Positions 18,374 through 27,608 of a stretch of DNA of 64,000 nucleotides are shown here, one piece after another (positions within the stretch are counted from its first letter, which is position 1; every line of letters begins with the position of its first letter). This DNA is from Oceanibaculum pacificum. Lineage in GTDB: Bacteria; Pseudomonadota; Alphaproteobacteria; Oceanibaculales; Oceanibaculaceae. Both the position numbers and the translations under genes were made by a program. The notes beneath the pieces were generated by a model. The model did no database searches, was not told the origin of the DNA, and saw only the letters and a program-made list of their open reading frames with translations. The DNA is taken from the NCBI RefSeq assembly GCF_001618175.1, contig NZ_LPXN01000001.1, positions 1 to 64,000 of the forward strand, in the 5' to 3' direction.

Positions 18374-19012
18374 ATGCTGGAACCCGCCATGCTGATCGCA
18401 GCGCTGGCGGCGGGGGTGGTCTATATCGTCACCCCCGGTCCGGCCGTACTCGCCCTGCTTGGCATCGGCGCGGAGCAAGGGCGCCGCGCGGGGGCGGCAT
18501 TCCTGGGCGGACATCTGGTCGGCGACCTGCTCTGGACCTTCCTGGCGCTGCTGGCGATCATCGGCGCGCGGGTGATCGATCCGCTGGTGTTCGACCTGCT
18601 GGGCATCGCCTGCGGCCTATATCTGTTCTATCTCGGCCTGCGCGCCGTGCTGGTGCGGCGCACCGATACCGGGGCGCTGGACAGCCAGGTGCGCCATCCG
18701 CTGCGCCGGGGAATGATCTTCGGCGTGACCAATCCAAAGGGCTATCCGGTGGCGCTGGCGATGTTCGCGGCGTTGCTGGCGAATTACGGCGCGGCGCTGT
18801 CCTGGGACAGCCTGCCGCCGCTGATGCTGGCGGCTTTCCTGGGCTTTCTGCTGGGCGACTTGATCCTGGTCTGGATTGTGGGGCTGAGCGGCGTGCGTCG
18901 GCTCTATCGGCGCTACGATGTGTGGATCGTGCGGGTCACCGGGCTGATGTTCATCGGCTTCGCGCTCAACGCGCTTAGCAGTTCGGCCGCGTCGCTGTTG
19001 CGCCGCCCCTAG
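18374..19012 (+). CDS. LysE-family exporter
   Basis: 212 residues, about six membrane helices, with the family's N-terminal VYIVTPGPAVLALLGIGAEQG and GVTNPKGYPVALAMFAALL (near 116-134). LysE/RhtB proteins export amino acids or related small molecules; the substrate cannot be predicted. It begins 7 bases after the lipoprotein stop; a second in-frame ATG lies at 18389. Its stop overlaps the convergent nth stop (shared CTAG). Confidence 0.9.
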   Translation: MLEPAMLIAALAAGVVYIVTPGPAVLALLGIGAEQGRRAGAAFLGGHLVGDLLWTFLALLAIIGARVIDPLVFDLLGIACGLYLFYLGLRAVLVRRTDTGALDSQVRHPLRRGMIFGVTNPKGYPVALAMFAALLANYGAALSWDSLPPLMLAAFLGFLLGDLILVWIVGLSGVRRLYRRYDVWIVRVTGLMFIGFALNALSSSAASLLRRP

Positions 19013-19665
19013 GCGGATACCGGGTCCGGCGTCTTTTCCTTGAATTTGCAGACATGCGAGACGACACAGCGCCAGCAATCCGGCTTGCGGGCCTTGCAGA
19101 TATAGCGGCCATGCAGGATCAGCCAGTGGTGGGCGTGCTGCAGATAGGGTTTTGGAATTCGCTTCTCCAGCAGCAGCTCCACCGCCAGCGGCGTCTTGCC
19201 GGGAGCAAGGCCGGTGCGGTTGCCGAGGCGGAACAGATGCGTGTCGACCGCGATGGTCGGCTGCCCGAAGGCGATGTTCAGCACCACATTGGCGGTCTTG
19301 CGGCCGACGCCGGGCAGGCTTTCCAGCGTTTCGCGATCCTGCGGCACCTGGCTGCCATGCTTGTCGATCAGCAGGCGGCACAGCTCGATCACGTTCTTGG
19401 CCTTGGAATTATACAGGCCGATGGTCTTGATGTAGCGGGTCAGCCCCTCGACGCCCAGCGCATGCATCTTCTCTGGCGTGTCGGCGATGGGAAACAGATC
19501 CTTCGTCGCCTTGTTCACCGACACATCGGTCGCCTGCGCCGACAGCACCACCGCCACCAGCAGGGTGAAGGGGTTGAGATAGTCGAGTTCCCCCTTCGGC
19601 TCCGGGTTCGAGGCCTGGAGCCGGGCGAAGAACTCCTCCACCTCCGCTTTGGTCATGCGCGCCAT
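19009..19665 (-). CDS. nth: Endonuclease III
   Basis: Base-excision repair glycosylase/AP lyase for oxidised pyrimidines, 218 residues. The helix-hairpin-helix LPGVGRKTANVVLN contains the catalytic lysine and AVDTHLFRLGNR the catalytic aspartate. The 4Fe-4S ligands Cys190-x6-Cys197-x2-Cys200-x5-Cys206 are all present at the C-terminus. ATG at 19665; a second in-frame Met is three codons on. Convergent with the LysE gene with overlapping stops. Confidence 0.96.
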   Translation of the reverse strand: MARMTKAEVEEFFARLQASNPEPKGELDYLNPFTLLVAVVLSAQATDVSVNKATKDLFPIADTPEKMHALGVEGLTRYIKTIGLYNSKAKNVIELCRLLIDKHGSQVPQDRETLESLPGVGRKTANVVLNIAFGQPTIAVDTHLFRLGNRTGLAPGKTPLAVELLLEKRIPKPYLQHAHHWLILHGRYICKARKPDCWRCVVSHVCKFKEKTPDPVSA

Positions 19666-19754
19666 GCGGCGGTTCTAGCCTGAAGCCAGCCGGCCGCCAA
19701 GGCGATTATGTCGCTCTTTACGCGCGCTGGCCGCGGTTCTATCTCTAAGACATC

Positions 19755-20261
19755 ATGGACGCCGCGATTTCGCCCGATACCCCGTCGCGCCGGCTCTATT
19801 TCGACGCGACGCTGACGCCCTACCGGAGCCTGCCGCCGGCCGGCTTCTATATTCTGATGGGTGCGGTGGGCGGCGTGTCGCTGTCGATGGGCATCCTGTT
19901 CCTGGTGGTCGGGGCCTGGCCGATCTTCGGCTTTTTCGGGCTCGATGTGGCGCTGCTCTATTTCGCCTTCCGGCTGAATTACCGGTCGGCCCTGGCGCGC
20001 GAGACCGTGCGCCTGGACGATACCGAGCTGGAGGTTCAACGCATCAGCCCGGCCGGCCATATACGGCGCTGGAGCTTCCAGCCGACCTGGCTGAAGGTGC
20101 TGCACGACGCCGCCTCGGACTATCCCTCACCCCTGGTGCTCGCCAGCCACGGCCGCAGCCTGGAGATCGGCAGCTTCCTCAACCAGCCGGAGCGCTCGGA
20201 AGTCGCCAAGGCCTTGACGGCAGCGCTCGACCGCCGCCGCCTGCCCGAGCATCTGCGCTAG
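19755..20261 (+). CDS. DUF2244 membrane protein
   Basis: 168 residues with two adjacent membrane helices (about 28-70) and a C-terminal cytoplasmic domain, the DUF2244 layout. Typical segments are YFDATLTPYRSLPPAGF and WSFQPTWLKV. In many alphaproteobacteria DUF2244 genes adjoin nth or cytochrome oxidase genes; function not established. Divergent from nth by 89 bases; the stop overlaps the convergent dapB stop by 4 bases. Confidence 0.88.
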   Translation: MDAAISPDTPSRRLYFDATLTPYRSLPPAGFYILMGAVGGVSLSMGILFLVVGAWPIFGFFGLDVALLYFAFRLNYRSALARETVRLDDTELEVQRISPAGHIRRWSFQPTWLKVLHDAASDYPSPLVLASHGRSLEIGSFLNQPERSEVAKALTAALDRRRLPEHLR

Positions 20262-21070
20262 AGTTTCAGCCCCAGCACGTCATTCATGCCGTACAGGCCG
20301 GGGGCCTTGCCGGCGGTCCAGAGGGCGGCGCGAACGGCGCCGTCGGCGTAGATTTGTCGGCTGCTGGCCTTGTGGGTCAGCTCGATCCGCTCGCCCATGC
20401 CGGCAAAGACGACCGTATGGTCGCCCACCACATCGCCGCCGCGTAGCACGGCAAAGCCGATATCGCCGGGATTGCGCGCGCCGGTGTGGCCATCGCGGGC
20501 GCGCTGGGCGACGGTCGCGAGATCGACCCCGCGCCCCGCCGCCGCCGCCCGGCCGAGGCCCAGCGCAGTGCCCGACGGCGCATCGATTTTGCGGCGATGA
20601 TGCATTTCAACGATTTCGATATCGAAACGTTCGTCAAGAATCGCCGCCACCTGCTGGGTGAGCGCGAACAGCAGGTTTACCCCCACGGCCATGTTGGGGG
20701 CGAATATGACAGGCACCCGGGCCGCCGCGTTCCGCAATGCCTGCGTCTGTTCGTCGGACAGGCCGGTGGTGCCGACCACCAGCGCGGTGTTATGGCGCGC
20801 GGCCAGATCGGCATGCGCGGCGGTGGCGGCCGGGACGGTGAAATCGATCACGACATCGACGGATTGGAACAGCGCCTCGGCATCGTCGGTGATGACGACG
20901 CCCAATGCACCCACGCCCGCAGTTTCGCCGGCATCCTTGCCGACCAGGGGCGCGCCCGGTCGCTCAGACGCACCGGCAAGAGCGACGCCCGGCGTCGCGT
21001 GCACCGTTTCGATCAACATCTGGCCCATCTTGCCGCCCGCGCCGACGATCCCGACCCGCATATCCGCCAT
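20258..21070 (-). CDS. dapB: 4-hydroxy-tetrahydrodipicolinate reductase
   Basis: Lysine and diaminopimelate pathway enzyme that reduces hydroxytetrahydrodipicolinate with NAD(P)H. 270 residues: the N-terminal Rossmann motif GIVGAGGKMGQMLIE, the nucleotide and hinge region DFTVPAATAAHADLAA, VVGTTGLSD, and the catalytic stretch EMHHRRKIDAPSGTAL with the His pair and Lys. ATG 21070. Divergent from the PadR regulator. The DapA-family gene at 36359 is remote and probably not its partner. Confidence 0.96.
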   Translation of the reverse strand: MADMRVGIVGAGGKMGQMLIETVHATPGVALAGASERPGAPLVGKDAGETAGVGALGVVITDDAEALFQSVDVVIDFTVPAATAAHADLAARHNTALVVGTTGLSDEQTQALRNAAARVPVIFAPNMAVGVNLLFALTQQVAAILDERFDIEIVEMHHRRKIDAPSGTALGLGRAAAAGRGVDLATVAQRARDGHTGARNPGDIGFAVLRGGDVVGDHTVVFAGMGERIELTHKASSRQIYADGAVRAALWTAGKAPGLYGMNDVLGLKL

Positions 21071-21222
21071 CTATGGTCTCCAATCCTGGGGTAGCGCCAT
21101 TAAAGCACGGTTTGCCGCCCGGAAAAGCGGGAAATACCGCCGGCACTTCCCCGCCACAGGGCTTTTCCGGACCGTAGTGCGCGGCGCCGACCCCTGCGGC
21201 AGCAATGCGGGTTGCGGACGAG

Positions 21223-21238
21223 GTTAAAGAGATTTAAC
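21223..21238. promoter_or_regulatory. Perfect dyad upstream of the PadR gene, candidate operator
   Basis: GTTAAA (21223-21228), GAGA, TTTAAC (21233-21238) form a perfect inverted repeat in an AT-rich stretch between dapB and the PadR gene, 58 bases before the latter. PadR proteins often repress their own promoters through such dyads, although the classical motif ATGT-N8-ACAT is not present. Confidence 0.4.
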
Positions 21239-21295
21239 ATTGTATTTTATTAGATATTCATCTCGGTATAACGGCTAAGAACAGGAAAGCCTGGT

Positions 21296-21829
21296 ATGAT
21301 CGATGTGCGTTGCCTGTGCCTGGGTGTCTTGAGCCTGGGGGAGACGACCGGGTATGAGGTCCGCAAACGGCTGAAAGCCTATTTCGGACCCTATCAGGGG
21401 GTCAGCTATGGCGCCCTGTACCCCGCCCTGGCTAAGCTGCTGGCCGCCGGCGAAGTGGTCGCCACCGGCTCCCCGGATGCCCAGACGCTGGAGAAGCGGA
21501 CCTACGCAATCACCGAAAAAGGCCGGGAATCCTTGCGTTCCAGCCTGGTGCAGGCCAAAGGGCAGGAGCAGGTGCGCTCCGAGTTCATGGCCGCGATGTT
21601 CTTCGCCGACCAGCTGGAGAAGGATGTGCTGGACAGGCTGATCGATGAAAGGCTGGCCGAATTGCGGGGCGACCTGGCCCTGTTTCAGGGATTCCGTGGT
21701 AGTCCCGCAACAGAGGGCCAGCGTTTCGTCTCGCGCTTCGGCCAGGTGCTGTGCCGCGCCGCCATCGACTTCCTGCAGGGCGAAGGGCGAGCCATCGTCA
21801 GCGCCCTCGACCGGGATCGGCAGCGCTGA
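21296..21829 (+). CDS. PadR-family transcriptional regulator
   Basis: 177 residues: an N-terminal winged helix (about 1-80) with the PadR signature TTGYEVRKRLKAYFGPYQGVSYGALYPALAKLLAAGEV, then a helical C-terminal dimerisation region containing FADQLEKDVLDRLIDERLAELRGDL. Effector and target are unknown; in this genome it stands alone between dapB and dnaJ, so it may regulate only itself or distant genes. ATG 21296 with an AGGAAAG stretch 9-15 bases upstream. Confidence 0.9.
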   Translation: MIDVRCLCLGVLSLGETTGYEVRKRLKAYFGPYQGVSYGALYPALAKLLAAGEVVATGSPDAQTLEKRTYAITEKGRESLRSSLVQAKGQEQVRSEFMAAMFFADQLEKDVLDRLIDERLAELRGDLALFQGFRGSPATEGQRFVSRFGQVLCRAAIDFLQGEGRAIVSALDRDRQR

Positions 21830-21959
21830 AAGAAGCCTTTACCGCACGCGATTGCGCCACGCATAGAGCGGTATGACTTCCGGTAATTATTAATTTATTC
21901 AAATATTTAGAGCAGCACTACGCCTGTATCGACGGCGCTACGGAGGCGATAAAACAAAC

Positions 21960-21983
21960 GGCCGGATCATGGTCGATCCGGCC
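21960..21983. terminator. Bidirectional terminator between the PadR gene and dnaJ
   Basis: Perfect 9-bp inverted repeat GGCCGGATC (21960-21968), loop ATGGTC, GATCCGGCC (21975-21983). On the minus strand it is followed by GTTTGTTTTA, a good T-tract for the end of the dnaKJ transcript, 61 bases past the dnaJ stop; on the plus strand GTTCTTCT follows. Confidence 0.8.
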
Positions 21984-22043
21984 GTTCTTCTATCCGGGAG
22001 AGGGAAAGGAATTCCACCCGGAAGTGCTGGTGCTACCGCAACC

Positions 22044-23192
22044 TCAGTCGCGCAAATCCTCCCACAGCTCCTTCACCTTGGCGAAGAAGCCCGCCGATTC
22101 CGGACTGGTCACCTCGCCAGTGCCGCCCTGCTCCTCGAACTGGCGCAACAGCTCGCGCTGCTGCTTGGTGAGATTCACCGGCGTCTCCACCGTGACCTCG
22201 ACATAGAGGTCGCCCCGCAGGCTGCTCTGATAGACCGTCATGCCCTTGCCGCGCAGCCGGAACTGATGCCCGGCCTGGGTGCCTTCCGGGATCGTCACCT
22301 TCACCCGGCGGCCTTCCAGCGTCGGCACCTCGATGGAACCGCCCAGCGCCGCCTTGGTCATCGGGATCGGCACCCGGCAATGGATGTCGGACCCCTCGCG
22401 CTGGAAGAAGCGATGCGGGGCGATCGACAGAAAGATGTAGAGATCGCCCGAGGCCGCGCCGCGCAATCCCGCCTCGCCTTCGCCGGCAAGTCGGATGCGG
22501 GTGCCGTCCTCAACTCCAGCCGGTATCGAAACGGACAAGGTCTTGTCCTTCTGCTGTCGTCCGGCGCCGCCACAGACACGGCACGGCTTCTCGATCACCT
22601 TGCCGACACCGCCGCAGGTCGGGCAGGTCCGCTCGATGGTGAAGAAGCCCTGCTGGGCGCGCACCTTGCCAGCACCGCCGCAGGTGCCGCAGGTGACCGG
22701 CTGCGAGCCCTTTTCCGCGCCCGACCCGTCGCACGCCTCGCAAGACATGGAGGAGGGGATGCGGATTTCCTTGGTGGCGCCGTTGAAGGCGTCCTCCAGC
22801 TCGATTTCCAGATTCAGGCGCAGATCCGCGCCGCGCCCGCGCTGCTGGCCGCGACGGGCGCCGCCCATGAACTCGCCGAACATCTCGTCGAAAATATCGG
22901 CGAAGCCGCCGCCAAAGCCGAAATCGCCGCCGCCCGGCCCGCCAGGCCGGCGCGGCCCGCCGCCATTCTCGAAGGCGGCGTGACCGAAACGATCGTAGGC
23001 GGCGCGCTTCTCGTCATCCTTCAGAACGTCATAGGCCTCGTTCACTTCCTTGAACTTGGCCTCGGCTTCCGGGTCATCGGGGTTGCGGTCGGGATGGTAC
23101 TGCATGGCGAGCTTGCGATAAGCCCGCTTCAGCGCTTCCTTGTCCGCGCCCTTCTCGACGCCCAGGGTCTGATAATAGTCCCGCTTTGCCAT
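22044..23192 (-). CDS. dnaJ: Chaperone DnaJ
   Basis: Hsp40 co-chaperone that loads substrates on DnaK and stimulates its ATPase. 382 residues: J domain (1-70) with the HPD motif at 33-35, a Gly/Phe-rich linker, and four CxxCxGxG zinc repeats ([32 protein letters not shown]), then the substrate-binding C-terminal domains. ATG 23192 gives the universal start [11 protein letters not shown]; the 17 extra codons upstream are not family-like. Follows dnaK by 114 bases with a strong hairpin between. Confidence 0.97.
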   Translation of the reverse strand: MAKRDYYQTLGVEKGADKEALKRAYRKLAMQYHPDRNPDDPEAEAKFKEVNEAYDVLKDDEKRAAYDRFGHAAFENGGGPRRPGGPGGGDFGFGGGFADIFDEMFGEFMGGARRGQQRGRGADLRLNLEIELEDAFNGATKEIRIPSSMSCEACDGSGAEKGSQPVTCGTCGGAGKVRAQQGFFTIERTCPTCGGVGKVIEKPCRVCGGAGRQQKDKTLSVSIPAGVEDGTRIRLAGEGEAGLRGAASGDLYIFLSIAPHRFFQREGSDIHCRVPIPMTKAALGGSIEVPTLEGRRVKVTIPEGTQAGHQFRLRGKGMTVYQSSLRGDLYVEVTVETPVNLTKQQRELLRQFEEQGGTGEVTSPESAGFFAKVKELWEDLRD

Positions 23193-23235
23193 GGTTATTC
23201 TGCCCCGGCTTGAACGCGGCGGGCGACAGCCAGAA

Positions 23236-23258
23236 CGCCCCATCCTGAGGATGGGGCG
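23236..23258 (-). other. Strong stem-loop between dnaK and dnaJ
   Basis: Perfect 10-bp inverted repeat CGCCCCATCC (23236-23245), a 3-nt loop, GGATGGGGCG (23249-23258), in the dnaK-dnaJ intergenic region. No T-run follows on the transcribed (minus) strand, so it may stabilise the dnaK mRNA end or partly attenuate dnaJ rather than terminate fully. Confidence 0.7.
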
Positions 23259-23306
23259 CCCGGTTCACGAATAGGCTTCGTCGGCATGTCGCCAGCCATT
23301 TGGCCG

Positions 23307-25232
23307 TTAAGCCGACTTCTTGCGATCCTCGTCGTCGACTTCCTCGAAGTCGGCATCGACAACCTTGTCGTCCGGCTTCGCCTCGCCGGTACCGGCAGCC
23401 GGCTGTTCGCCCTCGGCCGGCGCTTCCTGCTGGGCCTTGTACATGGCCTCGCCCAGCTTCATCGCCGACTGCGACAGCTTCTCGGCCTTCTCCTTGATGA
23501 GGGTCGCGTCGTCACCGGCCATCGCCTCCTTAACGGCGGCGAGATCGGCCTCGATGGCGCTCTTCTCGGCGGCAGGAACCTTGTCGCCATATTCGGCCAG
23601 GTTTTTCTCGGTGGTGTGAACCAGCGATTCGGCCTGGTTGCGGGCCTCCACGGCCTCGCGGCGCTTCTTGTCCTCGGCGGCGTGCGCCTCGGCATCCTTC
23701 ACCATCTGCTCGATATCGGCGTCGGACAGCCCGCCGGAGGCCTGGATGCGGATCGCCTGCTCCTTGTTGGTCGCCTTGTCCTTGGCCGAGACATTCACGA
23801 TGCCGTTGGCGTCGATGTCGAAGGTAACCTCGATCTGCGGGATGCCGCGCGGCGCGGTCGGCAGGCCGACCAGGTCGAACTGGCCCAGCATCTTGTTGTC
23901 GGCCGCCATCTCGCGCTCGCCCTGGAAGACCCGGATCGTCACCGCCGTCTGGTTATCCTCGGCGGTCGAGAAGACCTGGCTCTTCTTGGTCGGGATCGTG
24001 GTGTTGCGGTCGATCAGGCGGGTGAACACGCCGCCCAGCGTCTCGATGCCCAGCGACAGCGGGGTCACGTCGAGCAGCAGGACGTCCTTCACCTCGCCCT
24101 TCAGCACGGCGCCCTGGATGGCGGCGCCGACGGCGACGACCTCGTCCGGGTTCACGCCGCGATGCGGCTCCTTGCCGAAGAAGTTCTTCACCGTCTCGAT
24201 GATCTTCGGCATGCGGGTCATGCCGCCGACCAGGATCACCTCGTCGATCTCGCCGGCGCTGAGGCCGGCATCCTTCAGGGCCGCCTTGCAGGGCTCGGTG
24301 GTGCGCTTCACCAGCTCGTCGACCAGCGCTTCCAGCTTGGAGCGGGACAGCTTCATGGTCAGATGTTTCGGGCCAGACTGGTCGGCGGTGATGAAGGGCA
24401 GGTTGATTTCGGTTTCCGACGCGCTGGACAGCTCGATTTTGGCCTTCTCGGCGGCTTCCTTCAGCCGCTGCAGCGCCATCTTGTCGCCGCGCAGGTCGAT
24501 GCCGGATTCCTTCTTAAACTCGTCGGCCAGATACTGGATGATCCGGCTGTCGAAATCCTCGCCGCCCAGGAAGGTGTCGCCGTTGGTCGACTTCACCTCG
24601 AACACGCCGTCGCCGATCTCCAGGATCGACACGTCGAAGGTGCCGCCGCCAAGGTCATAGACCGCGACGATGCCGTTGCCCTTCTTCTCCAGGCCGTAGG
24701 CGAGTGCCGCCGCCGTCGGCTCGTTGATGATGCGCAGCACTTCAAGGCCGGCGATCTTGCCGGCATCCTTGGTGGCCTGGCGCTGGGCGTCATTGAAATA
24801 GGCCGGGACGGTGATGACCGCCTGGGTCACCTTCTCGCCGAGATGGCTTTCCGCCGTCTCCTTCATCTTCTGCAGGATGAAGGCGCTAACCTCACTGGGG
24901 CTGTATTTCTTGCCGCGGCTCTCCACCCAGGCATCGCCATTCTCGCCCTTCACGATCTTGTAGGGAACGAGGCCCTTATCCTTCTCTACCATCGGATCCT
25001 CGATCCGGCGGCCGACAAGGCGCTTGATCGCGAACAGGGTGTTTTCCGGATTGGTGACGGCCTGGCGCTTCGCCGACAGGCCGACGAGACGCTCGCCGCC
25101 TTCGGTGAAGGCGACCATCGACGGGGTGGTGCGCATGCCTTCGGAATTCTCGATCACCCGGGCGGTGCCGCCTTCCATGACGGCGACGCAGGAGTTCGTC
25201 GTACCGAGGTCGATGCCGATAACTTTGGACAT
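23307..25232 (-). CDS. dnaK: Chaperone DnaK (Hsp70)
   Basis: ATP-dependent chaperone, 641 residues. The nucleotide-binding domain (about 1-385) has [26 protein letters not shown] and VGGMTRMP; the linker [15 protein letters not shown] and substrate domain follow; the tail ends in an acidic EEVDDEDRK stretch like the EEV-type tails of other DnaK proteins. A GAGAGGAAG site precedes ATG 25232. First gene of dnaKJ; a heat-shock-type promoter candidate lies at 25339-25368. Confidence 0.98.
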   Translation of the reverse strand: MSKVIGIDLGTTNSCVAVMEGGTARVIENSEGMRTTPSMVAFTEGGERLVGLSAKRQAVTNPENTLFAIKRLVGRRIEDPMVEKDKGLVPYKIVKGENGDAWVESRGKKYSPSEVSAFILQKMKETAESHLGEKVTQAVITVPAYFNDAQRQATKDAGKIAGLEVLRIINEPTAAALAYGLEKKGNGIVAVYDLGGGTFDVSILEIGDGVFEVKSTNGDTFLGGEDFDSRIIQYLADEFKKESGIDLRGDKMALQRLKEAAEKAKIELSSASETEINLPFITADQSGPKHLTMKLSRSKLEALVDELVKRTTEPCKAALKDAGLSAGEIDEVILVGGMTRMPKIIETVKNFFGKEPHRGVNPDEVVAVGAAIQGAVLKGEVKDVLLLDVTPLSLGIETLGGVFTRLIDRNTTIPTKKSQVFSTAEDNQTAVTIRVFQGEREMAADNKMLGQFDLVGLPTAPRGIPQIEVTFDIDANGIVNVSAKDKATNKEQAIRIQASGGLSDADIEQMVKDAEAHAAEDKKRREAVEARNQAESLVHTTEKNLAEYGDKVPAAEKSAIEADLAAVKEAMAGDDATLIKEKAEKLSQSAMKLGEAMYKAQQEAPAEGEQPAAGTGEAKPDDKVVDADFEEVDDEDRKKSA

Positions 25233-25338
25233 GGTTCTACTTCCTCTCTAGCAGCAGGGCTCGCTTCGGCCCGCCAAGGCACCGGTCGGAGCCCCCCAAG
25301 AAATAGGGTTGTGTGCTGACCTGACTGGACTGCCAGGG

Positions 25339-25368
25339 TATATAGGCGGCTGTTCCGGACGCTGCAAC
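25339..25368 (-). promoter_or_regulatory. Candidate sigma-32 promoter of dnaKJ
   Basis: On the minus strand GTTGCA (25368-25363) and CCTATATA (25346-25339) are 16 bases apart, resembling the alphaproteobacterial heat-shock pattern (cTTG..., CCtATaT). A transcript from here would have a leader of about 100 bases before dnaK. The -35 is imperfect (consensus begins CTTG). Confidence 0.55.
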
Positions 25369-25406
25369 GGGGGAGTGTCCAAACAACCCTCCCGCGACTA
25401 TGGATT

Positions 25407-26273
25407 TTGCGCGTGATCGTTTCCGCGAGCTACCGCACCGATATTCCCGCCTTCTATGCCGACTGGTTCGCGCGGCGGCTGGCGGCCGGCCATTGCCTGG
25501 TCGCCAATCCCTATGGCGGCAAGCCCTACCGGGTCGATCTGACGCCCCGGGCGGCGGAAGGCTTCGTGTTCTGGACCCGCAATATCGGGCCGTTGCTGCC
25601 GGTCCTGCCGATTCTCGGCCGGCCCTTCGTGGTGCAATATACGGTAACCGGCTATCCGCGCGCGTTGGAGACATCGACCATCGGGGCGGAGAAGGCGATA
25701 GCGCAGATTCACGCCGTCGCCGCCCTCTACGGCCCGCGCGCTGCGGTCTGGCGCTACGATCCGATCCTGCTGACCGACGATCTGACGCCGGACTGGCATC
25801 GGCGAAATTTCACCCGGATCGCCCAGGCGCTAAAGGGCGCGGTCGATGAGGTCGTGGTATCGATCGCCACCGCCTATCGCAAGACCGCGCGCAATATGGA
25901 CCGGGCGGCGGGGCGGCACGGTTTTTCCTGGCGCGTGCCCGATGCGGCGGAGGCACAGGCGCTGCTGGCCGATCTGAGCCATCGGGCGGCCGAGGCCGGC
26001 ATGCGGCTCACGCTATGCGCGCAGCCCGAACACGGCTTTGCGGAAGCCGCCTGCATCGACGCGGCCCGCCTGTCGGACGTCGCCGGCCGCGCGGTCGCCG
26101 CCCGGACCAAGGGCAACCGCCCCGGCTGCCGATGCGCCGAATCGCGCGATATCGGCGCTTACGACAGCTGCCCGCATGGCTGCGCCTATTGTTACGCGGT
26201 GACCGACCGCGCGCAGGCGCAGCGCCGGCACCAGGCGCACGACCCCGACGAAGAGAGGCTGATTCCGGCCTAG
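25407..26273 (+). CDS. DUF1848 family protein with C-terminal cysteine cluster
   Basis: 288 residues. Start TTG 25407 or GTG 25413; ATG 25400 is in another frame. N-terminal segments such as SASYRTDIPAFYADWF, FWTRNIGPLLP, QYTVTGYPRALE and VWRYDPILL are hallmarks of DUF1848. Near the C-terminus GCRCAESRDIGAYDSCPHGCAYCYA places five cysteines, the last three spaced C-x3-C-x2-C as in radical SAM iron-sulfur sites though at the wrong end of the protein. Function unknown; a metal or Fe-S site is likely. Divergent from dnaK; the stop overlaps the convergent lipoprotein gene by 4 bases. Confidence 0.85.
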   Translation: MRVIVSASYRTDIPAFYADWFARRLAAGHCLVANPYGGKPYRVDLTPRAAEGFVFWTRNIGPLLPVLPILGRPFVVQYTVTGYPRALETSTIGAEKAIAQIHAVAALYGPRAAVWRYDPILLTDDLTPDWHRRNFTRIAQALKGAVDEVVVSIATAYRKTARNMDRAAGRHGFSWRVPDAAEAQALLADLSHRAAEAGMRLTLCAQPEHGFAEAACIDAARLSDVAGRAVAARTKGNRPGCRCAESRDIGAYDSCPHGCAYCYAVTDRAQAQRRHQAHDPDEERLIPA

Positions 26274-27598
26274 TTGATCAGCGGCGGCGCGAAGCTCTGC
26301 GGCGCCGGGTCGATGACCCGCTTTTCGCCGCTGCCCACCTCGTAGACCGCCAGGCCGCGCTCGTTCAGCCCATCGGCGCGCAACCGGAAAATGCCGTTCA
26401 CCCCGGCGAAACCGTCGTTTGCGGTCAATCGTGCCGGCGTGAAGCCGCCGGCCGCCGGGTCCCGCGCCAGCGCCGCCGCCAACGCGGTCGCGTCATAGGC
26501 CAGGCCGGCAATGGCGGGCGGCGCGCTGCCGAAGGCGGCGCGATAGCGCTGGTCGAAGGCGGCGCGCTCGTCCGGGCCGGGGGCGGCGTACCAGCCGCCG
26601 ACGAGCGTCGGCTCCGTTGTCACGTCGCCGGCCTCCCAGATCGAAGTGCCGAGCAGCCGGACATTGCTGGAATCGACGTCGTAATAGGCCAGCATCGGGC
26701 CGATCGCCCGCAGCCGCTCCGCGCCGTCCGGCAGCAGGATCGCCTGGAACGGCACCTCCCCCGGAGGCTGCTGACGCGCACGCCGGTCATGCTCGGTGAA
26801 TTCCTTGACCGACGGCGTCAGATCGGGTGTGGAGGGATCGTAATAGGATATCTTCACCGCCTGCACGCCGGCCTCGCCGGTGGCGCTCTGCAAGGCTGAG
26901 GCGACGGACCGGCCATAGGGGGTGGAGGGCACGAAGGCCGCGAAGCGGGTCAGGCCGTTCACCTCGGCATAATTCACCACGCGCCGCACCTGATCGCGCG
27001 GCAGGAAGCCCAGCACATACACGCCGTCTCCGGCCACCGCCTCATCGTTGGAGAAGCTGAGCACCGGCACCTGCGCCGCGCGCGCATAGGGGGCGATCGC
27101 CGTCGTCGAGGCGCCGAACAGCGGCCCCAGGATCATATCCGCGCCGTCGGCCACGGCCGCCTGCACCGCCGCTTCGGCCCGGGCGCTGTCGCCGCCCCCG
27201 CCGCTATCGTAGGGGCGCAGCACGAAATTCTGATCCGCGGTGTCGAACAGCGCCAATTCCGCCGCGTTCTGCAGGGCACGGCCGATCCGCTCCTCGCTGC
27301 CGCTGAGCGGCACCAGCAGGGCGACGCGGATTTTATCGTCCTTCAGCGCCTCAGCGATGATTTCGGGGGGAGGCAGCAGCACCGGCTGCTCGACCGGCAG
27401 CTGCGCCTGAGGCGGATTCGCGACCTGCGGCCCCGCACCGCCCCCGTCGCCACGGCTGCCGCCGCAACCGCTCAGCGCGACCGCAACGAGCAGCAGGCAG
27501 GCGGACCAGGCGCGCCACGCCGATGCGGGCCGCTTTCTCCGCTCGCCCGGCCGGGGTAGCGTAGGGAGGTTCGGCGCTTCCGCTTTCGCAACTGACAT
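26270..27598 (-). CDS. Penicillin-binding protein activator, LpoA-like lipoprotein (type 1 periplasmic-binding fold)
   Basis: 442 residues. A basic N-terminus, hydrophobic helix and lipobox LSGC (near 41) mark a lipoprotein. Residues about 95-420 form a LivJ-type binding fold (IRVALLVPLSGSEERIGRALQNAAELALFD, ILGPLFGASTTAIAPYA, LGFLPRDQVRRVVNYA). This corresponds to the C-terminal domain of LpoA (YraM), which activates PBP1A. Its place beside rsmI, yraN and a BON lipoprotein mirrors the E. coli yraLMNP order and supports this. ATG 27598 is only 10 bases from the divergent rsmI ATG. Confidence 0.85.
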   Translation of the reverse strand: MSVAKAEAPNLPTLPRPGERRKRPASAWRAWSACLLLVAVALSGCGGSRGDGGGAGPQVANPPQAQLPVEQPVLLPPPEIIAEALKDDKIRVALLVPLSGSEERIGRALQNAAELALFDTADQNFVLRPYDSGGGGDSARAEAAVQAAVADGADMILGPLFGASTTAIAPYARAAQVPVLSFSNDEAVAGDGVYVLGFLPRDQVRRVVNYAEVNGLTRFAAFVPSTPYGRSVASALQSATGEAGVQAVKISYYDPSTPDLTPSVKEFTEHDRRARQQPPGEVPFQAILLPDGAERLRAIGPMLAYYDVDSSNVRLLGTSIWEAGDVTTEPTLVGGWYAAPGPDERAAFDQRYRAAFGSAPPAIAGLAYDATALAAALARDPAAGGFTPARLTANDGFAGVNGIFRLRADGLNERGLAVYEVGSGEKRVIDPAPQSFAPPLIN

Positions 27599-27608
27599 TA
27601 TCGATCCC

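Noticed and set aside
23286-25319. A 677-codon open frame on the plus strand opposite dnaK
   Set aside because: Antisense shadow of dnaK with His/Leu/Gly-rich composition and no motif.
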